A stretch of 6,256 nucleotides of DNA from Planctomycetota bacterium. Its GTDB lineage: Bacteria > Planctomycetota > Phycisphaerae > WQYP01. Shown here one piece after another: positions 1 to 5,673 of this stretch; positions within the stretch are counted from its first letter, which is position 1, and every line of letters begins with the position of its first letter. Location of the stretch: the NCBI GenBank assembly GCA_021852245.1, contig JAJZNY010000362.1:1-6256 (forward strand), written 5' to 3'. A model generated the notes under the pieces. It saw only the letters and a program-made list of their open reading frames with translations. It had not been told where the DNA came from and did no database searches. Made by a program: the position numbers and the translations under genes.

Positions 1-817
1 TCAGGCGGCCATGAATTCGCTTGATCTCAAAGTCAAGGCTTCCCCAACCCGCTGGATGCAGAACATGAATGATGCCGCCATCCGGGTGTTTCCATTGTTT
101 CCAATATTTACGGTTGATGGCCTCTGCAGCCGGCCACGCCACGATTTGACTTCCCACGTGAGGAGGCCAATTGGCACCGTCGGCATAATACGCCTCCGAC
201 GTATGCCTGTGGACCTTATTGAGCAGCCCCATAATTTGCGCCCACCGCCGCGCAAAGCGTCTATTAAAAATATCATGGATCGCTCCATGATAAGGAGCTT
301 TGGATTGCGCTTGCGCCGCCGGGTAGCGAGCCAACTCCTGCTTTCGGCCGTTGATCCAGAGTTGATCCGTCCTGAGGCCGGCCGGCACCCGTGCCTGCAT
401 GATGCCGTGCCTCCACGGCCGCCAATGCAACCGCAGGCTCCGGCTTCCACTGACAGTCACTCGTGCGCCGGGCGCAGCGACATAGCGAATGGGGCTTTGC
501 GCTGAGCCGGAATCTGCGGCGGTGAACACAAGCGGTTTGCGCAGATCATAGGTGCCGGCGCTGATCATCACCGTTACACCCCCGACCGGAAATTTTCCAC
601 CGGCCTTGAGCCGGCGAATGGCGGCTTGTGCCCCGGCCAGCGTACGAAGAGGCTCGGCGGCTGAACCGCTGGCTGAGTTGTGGCCATGGGGCGCTACAGA
701 TAGCGTCAGTCCCGGTGGGGGGGTGAGGCTGGCGGCTCGGCCGACGAGAACGCCGCCGCTGCAGATAACAACGGCGATCAAGGTACACAGGAACGATTTG
801 CAATGAATTGGCTTCAT
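1..817 (-). CDS. secreted right-handed beta-helix protein, N-terminal part (3' end off window)
   Basis: The frame starts at an ATG at 817-815 and stays open for 272 codons to the left edge, so the C-terminal part is missing. GGAG at 826-823, 5 nt before the ATG, supports the start. Residues 1-29 form a signal peptide: basic n-region, hydrophobic core 9-25, and cleavage probably after G-R-A (26-28). C19 is preceded by Ile, so it is not a good lipobox. The mature part follows a pattern I know from secreted beta-helix carbohydrate-active proteins: a GSAAEPLRTLAGAQAAIRRL stretch (51-70), SAGTYDL (86-92), ADSGSAQSPIRYVAAPG (101-117), V-SG (122-124), QLWINGR...ELARYP (152-166), and GGIIHVLHPAGWG (247-259). 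Many such proteins degrade plant or algal polysaccharides; the ARYP and G-IH--H---WG motifs recall GH141-like proteins, but this assignment is weak. The beta-helix core and any catalytic residues would lie off the window. A stretch at about 196-243 may be an insertion. It is transcribed divergently from the membrane-protein operon. Confidence 0.78.
   Translation of the reverse strand, partial: MKPIHCKSFLCTLIAVVICSGGVLVGRAASLTPPPGLTLSVAPHGHNSASGSAAEPLRTLAGAQAAIRRLKAGGKFPVGGVTVMISAGTYDLRKPLVFTAADSGSAQSPIRYVAAPGARVTVSGSRSLRLHWRPWRHGIMQARVPAGLRTDQLWINGRKQELARYPAAQAQSKAPYHGAIHDIFNRRFARRWAQIMGLLNKVHRHTSEAYYADGANWPPHVGSQIVAWPAAEAINRKYWKQWKHPDGGIIHVLHPAGWGSLDFEIKRIHGRL
266..292 (-). other. terminator-like hairpin inside the beta-helix gene
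   Basis: On the minus (coding) strand a perfect 9-bp stem TATCATGGA/TCCATGATA (292-284 and 279-271) closes a GCGA loop, which fits the stable GNRA tetraloop pattern. It is followed at once by five T (270-266). This has the shape of an intrinsic terminator, although the stem is AT-rich. It lies within the open reading frame (codons for Y176 to F184), so it may be chance, a pause site or an attenuating structure. The dyad is visible; the function is inferred. Confidence 0.35.
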
Positions 818-936
818 CGGGTCTCCGGCCGCGTCTATTTTTATCTGACACCCAGTATTCGTTCACGCCTTTCGGTTGTTCAGTCTCACAAAGAGTCCGA
901 ACACATCCCATGCTCGCAGCGGCAATACAAAGGGAA

Positions 937-967
937 TTTACCACTCATCACTGTAGCATAAAGTGGT
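937..967. promoter_or_regulatory. AT-rich segment with ACCACT/AGTGGT dyad, possible promoter/operator
   Basis: ACCACT (940-945) and AGTGGT (962-967) form an inverted repeat separated by 16 nt. The same hexamer recurs at 1115-1120 and, inverted, at 1210-1215. On the plus strand TTTACC (937-942) and TAAAGT (959-964), 16 nt apart, are a weak -35/-10 pair overlapping the dyad. The dyad could be an operator site; this is inference. Confidence 0.25.
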
Positions 968-1081
968 CAAAATTGTGATATCTGCCGGATGAGTGGAGCG
1001 GCCGGGCACTGGCCAACGCAGCATGGCTGCACTCACTGACAAAACCTGCCAACGGCGTATTGCGAATCCGTAAGCTCACGG

Positions 1082-1110
1082 CGCCGGGCTCGGGTTGCAT
1101 GAGCCCGGCG
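1082..1110. other. perfect 10-bp GC-rich stem-loop
   Basis: CGCCGGGCTC (1082-1091) is perfectly complementary to GAGCCCGGCG (1101-1110) around a 9-nt loop. It sits between divergent genes, where no gene end needs a terminator, and no T-run follows directly. It could be part of the 5' leader of the plus-strand operon, a small RNA or a protein-binding dyad. Confidence 0.5.
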
Positions 1111-1114
1111 GTAT

Positions 1115-1131
1115 ACCACTTTTGTGGTTTT
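1115..1131 (+). terminator. weak terminator-like hairpin
   Basis: ACCAC (1115-1119), a TTTT loop and GTGGT (1124-1128) form a 5-bp stem that runs into TTTT (1128-1131). It lies only 4 nt after the 10-bp stem. The tandem pair could end or attenuate a short transcript, but this stem alone is weak. Confidence 0.22.
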
Positions 1132-1273
1132 ACAGCAGCACCTGGTCGCGCTTGTCAAACAGATAGCCTCGCCGACAGGAAACCACCGATTCACCCGGGA
1201 CGTCCTGATAGTGGTATTGTCCACAGCCCGGTACCGAGGCATTTCGTCGCGCGAAAACCGGCGTAAAATGTCG

Positions 1274-1279
1274 TACAAT
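1274..1279 (+). promoter_or_regulatory. possible -10 box of the membrane-protein operon
   Basis: TACAAT (1274-1279) matches the -10 consensus at five of six positions and lies 37 bp before the GTG start at 1316. No good -35 hexamer is found at 16-18 nt upstream, so support is weak. TAAAAT (1264-1269) is an alternative. Confidence 0.2.
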
Positions 1280-1315
1280 AACGGCGGCCACAGTGTCGAA
1301 GCGACAGGAGGTTGC

Positions 1316-2143
1316 GTGCCGGGGATTTTGGGATTCCATCCAGATACAACGATGCTCATCGCGGCCGGCCTCGCCATTCCCATCGGTCTGGTGCTGTGGC
1401 TTAATTCCGTCAAAGAGGCGATGGTCCTTATTACCGTATTCCTTTCAGCGCTCGGTTTTCTCGCACCATGGCTGCTCCCGCTTGACCATTTGAATTTTCT
1501 CTCCCGTGTTGCAATCGGTTTGGGCGGGGTGGTGGTAGGAATTATTCTCGGTACCCTCTGTTTCAGGCTCTCGCAGGCCGTTCTGCTGGCGCTGATCGTG
1601 GGGGGGATATTGGGCGGCGGGCTCGCGTATCACGACGGTGCCTTTGCATCGCACCCCGCAGTGGTGGCGAAATCGCACGGTGCAAAGTCCCGCCCGGTGC
1701 ATGCGGCAACGCATCCGGTCGCCGTACACAGAAAAATTATAAATAAAATACGAAAAACAGCGGTGCATCTCTGCAAGGTTGTCCGCTCATCCCTTCAGCG
1801 TCTTCCCGCTCAGCAGGCCGGAGGTGTCTATGCTCTGACCATCGGTTCCGCTCTCATTACCCTGCTCGTGGCCTTCATTTTTCCGGAATTGGCCTCATTG
1901 GCGGGCGGCGTCTGGGCCGGATCACTGCTGATGCTAGGCGGCGCGATCATCTGGCTGAAATATTGGCAACCAAAATGGGCGGGAAATTTTGAAACCGCGC
2001 TCTGGCCACAGGTCACCTTTCTGCTGCTTTTGGTCATCGGCACGGCCTTGCAGAGTCGTCACCTCTTCAAACTCAGGGCGGCTCGGAAATCCGCCAAAGC
2101 GGACGGTAGTAAAAAATCCAAAGGGTCCGGGGAGAAAAAATGA
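1316..2143 (+). CDS. seven-helix membrane protein, possibly DUF4203/TMEM198-like
   Basis: This is a 275-residue protein if it starts at the GTG at 1316, chosen because AGGAGG (1306-1311) lies 4 nt before it. The in-frame ATG at 1268 has no ribosome site, and the ATG at 1352 would cut into the first helix. Hydrophobic segments lie at about 13-29, 35-54, 65-83, 87-104, 171-189, 194-213 and 230-246. Helices 3-4 are glycine-rich (GLGGVVVGIILG, GGILGGGLAY). The loop at 105-170 is rich in His, Lys and Arg, with seven His, and the tail (251-275) is strongly basic. With seven helices, the two basic regions would fall on opposite sides of the membrane, so one helix prediction may be wrong. The helical pattern recalls the DUF4203/TMEM198 family, whose function in bacteria is not established; the match is tentative. 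The stop overlaps the start of the next membrane-protein gene. Confidence 0.72.
   Translation: MPGILGFHPDTTMLIAAGLAIPIGLVLWLNSVKEAMVLITVFLSALGFLAPWLLPLDHLNFLSRVAIGLGGVVVGIILGTLCFRLSQAVLLALIVGGILGGGLAYHDGAFASHPAVVAKSHGAKSRPVHAATHPVAVHRKIINKIRKTAVHLCKVVRSSLQRLPAQQAGGVYALTIGSALITLLVAFIFPELASLAGGVWAGSLLMLGGAIIWLKYWQPKWAGNFETALWPQVTFLLLLVIGTALQSRHLFKLRAARKSAKADGSKKSKGSGEKK
2129..2143 (+). promoter_or_regulatory. coupled start: GGGGAG, A6 tract and ATGA overlap
   Basis: GGGGAG (2129-2134) is the ribosome binding site of the second membrane gene, 5 nt from its ATG at 2140. The ATG overlaps the TGA of the first gene as ATGA (2140-2143), which points to translational coupling. The run of six A (2135-2140) is read as AAA AAA in the first frame. 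A -1 slip there would move ribosomes exactly into the second gene's frame. Confidence 0.6.
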
Positions 2144-2826
2144 CCCGCATCGCCGCTGCATCATTCGCCGGCGGGGGAGTATCGGCAACCGCAGGGGCAA
2201 TATCGTCTGGACCACCGGCAGTTGTGCCGCCCGCTCTGGCTCACCTCTCACTGGCCGTTGGACTGGTGCTTCTCATTATCGGCCTCATCATGATGATCGG
2301 CGCGCGTCGACACCACAAGGCCATTGTGGTTCTCCTTTCTGCCGCCTTCGGTTGGTATGCCGCGCTCTCTCTTGCCCATGCATCACCCGTTACCTCCATC
2401 ATCTATGCGGCGGTCGGCACCTTGGCGGGTTTGCTGCTTCTCGGAATCATGCGCCTCGCGGTGGTGCTCTCCTCCGCCGCCGTCGGCGCGATGATGGGGG
2501 CCGCAATCTGGAGCACACTCCAGCGGCCGCCCGATTTCTGGTGGCTTTCGGCAGCCGCAGGATTCATTATCCTGGGTTTTGCAGCGTCGCTGCTCTATGA
2601 CCGTCTTGTCATATTCGGCTGTACGATGCTCGGAGCGGGTGCCGCCGTGATTGGGGCGGCGGTTGTGTTGCTCCATGCCGGTTACGCGGCGCAGGTAAGT
2701 CGGCTTTGCGGGCCTCGCACTCAGTGGCCGCTGCGCTTGGCGGTGGCGGTACTCGCGGTAACCCTGCTGAGTTTGCTGATACAACTGGTGGATACGCCCA
2801 AGCAGGAAGATTCAAAAGGTGAATAG
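2140..2826 (+). CDS. seven-helix membrane protein, DUF4203/TMEM198-like
   Basis: The product has 228 residues. After a low-complexity Ala/Gly/Ser/Pro N-terminus (1-34), hydrophobic segments lie at about 35-54, 60-78, 85-102, 105-125, 133-152, 156-178 and 198-216, with short loops. The tail (217-228) is charged. The ARRHHK sequence after helix 1, the small-residue-rich helices and the short polar turns recall DUF4203/TMEM198 seven-helix proteins. That is pattern recognition, not an alignment. No catalytic or binding motif is evident, so the role is unknown; it should be an inner-membrane protein. Its 4-nt overlap with the preceding membrane gene and their similar helical plan suggest that the two arose by duplication and may form a complex. 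The start is well defined by GGGGAG 5 nt upstream. Confidence 0.75.
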   Translation: MTRIAAASFAGGGVSATAGAISSGPPAVVPPALAHLSLAVGLVLLIIGLIMMIGARRHHKAIVVLLSAAFGWYAALSLAHASPVTSIIYAAVGTLAGLLLLGIMRLAVVLSSAAVGAMMGAAIWSTLQRPPDFWWLSAAAGFIILGFAASLLYDRLVIFGCTMLGAGAAVIGAAVVLLHAGYAAQVSRLCGPRTQWPLRLAVAVLAVTLLSLLIQLVDTPKQEDSKGE

Positions 2827-2834
2827 GTAATTGG

Positions 2835-3701
2835 ATGGAAAATCGAAATCGTAACAATCTGAGTCTCCACATCGATACCCTCGGAGATGATCTCCGCCAC
2901 GCGGTGAAGGTGGCCGCTGAATCGGGTTATGCAGGCGTTGCCGTCGGCATCAGTCATCCCCAACTGGCGGCTGCAGATTTTGGCGTGACGGCGCGCCGGC
3001 ATTTCCTGAAAATACTGCAATCCAGAGATCTCAAACTCTCCGCCGTCCGTGTCGGTGCAGGAGTCATGGGATGCAGCAACTGGAATCATGCTGAACGGTT
3101 GATCCATCAGACCCGACGGGCGCTGCAAATGGCTCGCGATTGTCGGGCAGGCGCGGTGGTTATTTATCTCGGCGAACCTCCCGCGGGGACAATCCCCGGC
3201 AACACCGACCGGGCAGCATCAAAGTCTGGTTGTAATAACGGAGGAGACGTCGAGGCGATCACCCGGTCGGTTATGGATGAAATTCTCGCGGCAGGCGATC
3301 GGGTCGGAATTCAACTCGCCCTGAGCTCAGGGCATGCGGCCTGGCTGGCATCAATATTAAAAAAACATGTCAGTAAAACCGTTGGCGCTGCCTTGGATTC
3401 CGCCCGGGTGCTCGCTGCGGGATATTCTCCGCCGGACGCCGCCGTCGAACTGGCCGGTATGATCCATGCTTGGATATGCGCCGATGCGGTGCGCAGCGGT
3501 GGGGCCACTCAGAGTGTCCTGCTGGGCAGTGGCCGGGGAGATTTTCGAGCAGTCGCCGATGTGCTGGACGAGCAGGATTTTTCCGGGCCGGTTATTGTCG
3601 ATATCCGCGGGCTGGCCGATCCGTCATCAGCGGCGGGCCACGCCGCCCGATTGCTGCTCGAAGTGATGCAGCGCAAATCGTCATCGTCGCAGCGCGGGTG
3701 A
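2835..3701 (+). CDS. xylose-isomerase-like TIM-barrel protein with degenerate metal site
   Basis: The protein has 288 residues and the plan of the sugar phosphate isomerase/epimerase (AP endonuclease 2-like) TIM barrel. Strand 1 is LSLHIDTL (9-16), followed by the helix RHAVKVAAESGYAGVAV (21-37), ARRHFLKIL (53-61), LKLSAVRV (66-73), GAVVIYLGEPPAG (106-118), GIQLALSSGH (158-167), GAALDSARVLAAG (184-196), VLLGSGRGDF (228-237) and GPVIVDIRG (251-259). Family members normally bind a divalent metal through Glu, Asp, His and Glu. Here the expected Glu of the LETGH-like motif is S164, the His of the HxxD-like motif is I214 (D217 kept), and the last Glu is D256; D188 remains. The protein may therefore be non-catalytic or act on something different. 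It contains no membrane segment and should be cytoplasmic. It follows the second membrane gene by 8 nt, with AGGT (2825-2828) as a modest ribosome site, so it is probably in the same operon. Confidence 0.75.
   Translation: MENRNRNNLSLHIDTLGDDLRHAVKVAAESGYAGVAVGISHPQLAAADFGVTARRHFLKILQSRDLKLSAVRVGAGVMGCSNWNHAERLIHQTRRALQMARDCRAGAVVIYLGEPPAGTIPGNTDRAASKSGCNNGGDVEAITRSVMDEILAAGDRVGIQLALSSGHAAWLASILKKHVSKTVGAALDSARVLAAGYSPPDAAVELAGMIHAWICADAVRSGGATQSVLLGSGRGDFRAVADVLDEQDFSGPVIVDIRGLADPSSAAGHAARLLLEVMQRKSSSSQRG
3318..3333. repeat. perfect 16-bp palindrome in the TIM-barrel gene
   Basis: GCCCTGAGCTCAGGGC reads the same on both strands without a spacer. It encodes residues A162 to H167, the segment where the usual metal-binding Glu is replaced by Ser. 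It may be chance or a protein-binding site. Confidence 0.5.
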
Positions 3702-3760
3702 AGAGTGCCCGCGCTGATCTGCCGCCGTCGCAGGGCCTCTGGCATAGGGAGTATGCACGT

Positions 3761-4543
3761 ATGTCCAGCACGCAACCCATCATGCCGATTATCCACCGCC
3801 TTTCGGCAACGCCGTCCACCCAGTTGCTCGCGGCACAGCGAACGGCTGTTCTGATGACGGAAGACCGCCCCCCACCCATCGGTTATTGCGAGGCCTGGAT
3901 CGCAGAGACGCAGTTGCGCGGTCGCGGGCAACACCACCGGCCGTTTGCCAGCCCCCCGGGCGGATTTTACGTGAGTCTGCTTTTGACTCTCAGCCGTCCC
4001 GTGGGCATCGAAATACTTCCCCTTGCCGTGGGATGGCAGTGTGCAAGGGCTTTGACCACCCTCGGGTGCCCGCCCGTTACCATTCGCTGGCCCAACGATT
4101 TATGCTTCGATGGCAGAAAACTCGGCGGCATTTTGTGCCAGTCGGTGATCAATGGCGACCGCTGTCTGGCGGTCATCGGCGTCGGTATTAACACCAATTC
4201 CCATCTTCGCGATTTTCCTCACGAACTTCAGCCATTTATCACCACGCTTGCCGAAAATGGGGTGGCTGTCGACCACGAAGCACTCCTGCAGCATTTTGTA
4301 ACCGCCATGCAGGAATTGCTGAATCCCGATGAAGTGGCACGCTGTGCGGTGCAGGCGGCGACGCTTGATGCGGCGCGTGGTCGGCAAATCACGGCAATTG
4401 TTGATGGCGTTGAAGTTGAGGGTATATCGCAGGGTTGGGGTGAGGATGGGCATCTGCGACTTGACACGCGGGATGGCACCCGTGAACTCCTCTCCGCCAC
4501 CATCACCAAGATTGATGGACGGAGGGTACGTCCTGAGGATTAG
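3761..4543 (+). CDS. birA: biotin--[acetyl-CoA-carboxylase] ligase (class I, no HTH domain)
   Basis: The product joins biotin, through biotinyl-5'-AMP, to a lysine of carboxyl carrier proteins in the cytoplasm. The 260 residues hold the catalytic domain: ST (19-20), the biotin/ATP loop RGRG with R60 (53-60), PPGGFYVSLLL (65-75), WPND (110-113), the catalytic-region lysine in GRKLGGIL (K120) and GVGIN (140-144). A C-terminal SH3-like domain follows (about 200-252). The N-terminal winged helix of E. coli BirA is absent, so it is unlikely to repress biotin genes. The loop reads RGRGQHHR rather than the commoner GRGRxxR, a mild deviation. The start is the ATG at 3761, with AGGGAG (3746-3751) 9 nt upstream. 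An in-frame GTG at 3698 would overlap the preceding stop as GTGA but lacks a ribosome site. The 59-nt gap allows read-through from the TIM-barrel gene. Confidence 0.93.
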   Translation: MSSTQPIMPIIHRLSATPSTQLLAAQRTAVLMTEDRPPPIGYCEAWIAETQLRGRGQHHRPFASPPGGFYVSLLLTLSRPVGIEILPLAVGWQCARALTTLGCPPVTIRWPNDLCFDGRKLGGILCQSVINGDRCLAVIGVGINTNSHLRDFPHELQPFITTLAENGVAVDHEALLQHFVTAMQELLNPDEVARCAVQAATLDAARGRQITAIVDGVEVEGISQGWGEDGHLRLDTRDGTRELLSATITKIDGRRVRPED

Positions 4544-4598
4544 CTGGAGATGTTGGCAACGGTTGTCGATGACGCAGCGTCGCAAGCATAACTCTGAT

Positions 4599-4632
4599 TT
4601 GACAATAGCGCCCGCTGTCAATAACCTACAAT
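4599..4632 (+). promoter_or_regulatory. probable cysK promoter with TTGACA/TGTCAA dyad
   Basis: TTGACA (4599-4604) is a perfect -35 hexamer in the 115-bp gap before cysK. At the ideal 17-nt spacing the -10 would be TAACCT (4622-4627), a poor match. The better TACAAT (4627-4632) is 22 nt away, too far for a standard promoter. TGTCAA (4616-4621) is the exact inverse of TTGACA with 11 nt between them. A repressor or activator could bind this dyad over the promoter; that is inference. I saw no terminator after birA. Confidence 0.45.
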
Positions 4633-4647
4633 TTTGATAGACATTGC

Positions 4648-4652
4648 GGAGG
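4648..4652 (+). promoter_or_regulatory. cysK ribosome binding site
   Basis: GGAGG lies 6 nt before the ATG at 4659. It fixes that codon as the start over the in-frame ATG at 4644, which lies upstream of the site. Confidence 0.8.
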
Positions 4653-4658
4653 TATCAT

Positions 4659-5612
4659 ATGGGCAAATTGTACGCAAATATTACTCAGACGATGGGCAAT
4701 ACACCGATGGTGCGCATCAATCGGCTTGTTCCGCCGGATCACGCGACGGTTTATGCGAAATGCGAATTTTTTAACCCCTTGGGCAGCGTCAAAGACCGTA
4801 TCGGCGTTGCCATGATTGAGGCCGCTGAAAAACAGGGGGCGATTAAAAAAGACACCGTCATCATGGAGGCAACCTCAGGTAATACCGGCATTGCTTTGGC
4901 CTTTGTCTGTGCAGCCAAGGGATACAAACTTAAATTGTTCATGCCGGAAAGCATGTCGCTGGAGCGCCGCAAATTGCTTCGCATTATGGGCGCTGAACTG
5001 GTCCTTACCCCCGCTTCGGAAGGAATGCCCGGTGCCATCCGCCGTTGCAATGAAGCCGCCGCCGCAGATAAAAATGCGATCATCGCCAAGCAGTTCGAAA
5101 ATCCCGCCAATGTCGAAATTCACGCCAAAACCACAGCCGAAGAAATCTGGCGCGATACCGACGGCAAGATCGATTGTATTGTCTCCGCCGTTGGCACCGG
5201 TGGAACCATCTCCGGAGTTGCCAGCGTTCTGAAGAAACGCAATCCGCAGTTCAAGGCAATTGCGGTTGAGCCTGCCACTTCGCCGGTGATTACGCAGTTC
5301 CGGGCGGGGCAACCGCTCAAACCCGGCCCCCATAAAATTCAGGGCGCTGGCGCGGGTTTCATCCCCGCTAATCTCCACACCGATCTGGTCGATGACGTCA
5401 TTCAGGTAACCAATGAAGACGCCTTTGCATGGGCCCGCCGGCTGGCAGCCGAAGAGGGAATTCTCGCCGGCATCAGCTCCGGAGCCAACATCTGCGCCGC
5501 CGCTCAGGTTGCGGCACGCCCGGAAATGAAGGGCAAAACCATCGTCACCATCATGTGCTCAACCGGCGAACGTTACATCAGCACGGCCATGTATGACGGC
5601 CTCGACGGGTAG
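4659..5612 (+). CDS. cysK: cysteine synthase A (O-acetylserine sulfhydrylase)
   Basis: This PLP enzyme makes L-cysteine and acetate from O-acetyl-L-serine and sulfide, the last step of cysteine synthesis, in the cytoplasm. The 317 residues match the usual CysK length of about 310-320. Visible motifs are NPLGSVKDR (39-47) with the PLP lysine K45, the substrate loop ATSGNTG (71-77), the PLP-phosphate loop GTGGT (179-183), a GAGAGFIP segment near 228-235, ISSGAN (272-277) with the Ser that contacts the pyridine nitrogen, and CSTGERY near the C-terminus, typical of CysK rather than CysM. All expected catalytic residues are present, and there is no fused CBS domain, so cystathionine beta-synthase is unlikely. 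It probably has its own promoter in the gap after birA. No cysE or sulfate-assimilation gene is visible nearby. Confidence 0.96.
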   Translation: MGKLYANITQTMGNTPMVRINRLVPPDHATVYAKCEFFNPLGSVKDRIGVAMIEAAEKQGAIKKDTVIMEATSGNTGIALAFVCAAKGYKLKLFMPESMSLERRKLLRIMGAELVLTPASEGMPGAIRRCNEAAAADKNAIIAKQFENPANVEIHAKTTAEEIWRDTDGKIDCIVSAVGTGGTISGVASVLKKRNPQFKAIAVEPATSPVITQFRAGQPLKPGPHKIQGAGAGFIPANLHTDLVDDVIQVTNEDAFAWARRLAAEEGILAGISSGANICAAAQVAARPEMKGKTIVTIMCSTGERYISTAMYDGLDG

Positions 5613-5618
5613 GCTCGG

Positions 5619-5647
5619 TTTAGCGCGAACGCGGGGGTGCGTATAAT
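5619..5647 (+). promoter_or_regulatory. probable promoter of the 183-residue protein gene
   Basis: TATAAT (5642-5647) is a perfect -10 hexamer directly after cysK. TTTAGC (5619-5624), 17 nt upstream, is a weak -35. Transcription would start near 5654, leaving a leader of about 20 nt. The -10 overlaps the left arm of a perfect dyad. Confidence 0.45.
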
Positions 5648-5665
5648 CCTGCGGTCGGCAGGATT
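5645..5665. promoter_or_regulatory. perfect 8-bp dyad over -10 box and ribosome site
   Basis: AATCCTGC (5645-5652) pairs exactly with GCAGGATT (5658-5665) around GGTCG. The left arm overlaps TATAAT and the right arm contains AGGA (5660-5663), the best ribosome site for the next gene. In a transcript reading through from cysK the hairpin would hide that site. On DNA it could be an operator. No T-run follows, so it is not a typical terminator. Confidence 0.45.
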
Positions 5666-5673
5666 CGGTGGAT

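Larger units (their letters stand above)
818..1315. promoter_or_regulatory. divergent intergenic region with several inverted repeats
   Basis: I find no convincing gene in these 498 bp between the divergent beta-helix gene and the first membrane-protein gene. Open frames here lack a usable ribosome site and resemble nothing I know. The stretch 931-985 is AT-rich and probably holds promoter elements. Further right there is GCAGC-ATG-GCTGC (1018-1030), a CCGT/ACGG dyad around 1067-1080, a perfect 10-bp stem (1082-1110), a small stem followed by T (1115-1131), and TTTCG/CGAAA (1242-1256) enclosed by CCGGT/ACCGG (1228-1261). The region should carry the promoters of both flanking genes and possibly a structured leader or small RNA. 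Confidence 0.6.

Noticed and set aside
11..505. Plus-strand open frame of 164 codons
   Set aside because: It lies opposite the signal-peptide-bearing beta-helix frame, has no family resemblance and is rich in Arg/Pro, typical of a shadow frame.
546..944. Minus-strand open frame of 132 codons
   Set aside because: It runs in a different frame across the signal peptide and N-terminus of the beta-helix gene; no ribosome site or recognisable motif.
965..970. TTGACC on the minus strand as -35 of the beta-helix gene
   Set aside because: No acceptable -10 hexamer occurs at 15-18 nt downstream on that strand.
1124..1315. Upstream extension of the first membrane protein to earlier in-frame starts (1124 or 1268)
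   Set aside because: The extra residues look non-coding, overlap hairpins and lack a ribosome site, whereas AGGAGG stands directly before the GTG at 1316.
3470..3760. Upstream extension of birA within the TIM-barrel gene
   Set aside because: It overlaps a well-supported gene in another frame; biotin ligase similarity begins only after 3761, where an AGGGAG site is present.
4571..4581. GACGC-A-GCGTC dyad after birA as a terminator
   Set aside because: The loop would be a single base and no T-run follows.
4627..4632. TACAAT as -10 partner of TTGACA before cysK
   Set aside because: The spacing is 22 nt, outside the usual 16-18 nt; it is mentioned only as an alternative.
4875..5378. Antisense open frame of 167 codons in cysK
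   Set aside because: It is a shadow of a fully conserved enzyme gene, with no start signal or motif of its own.
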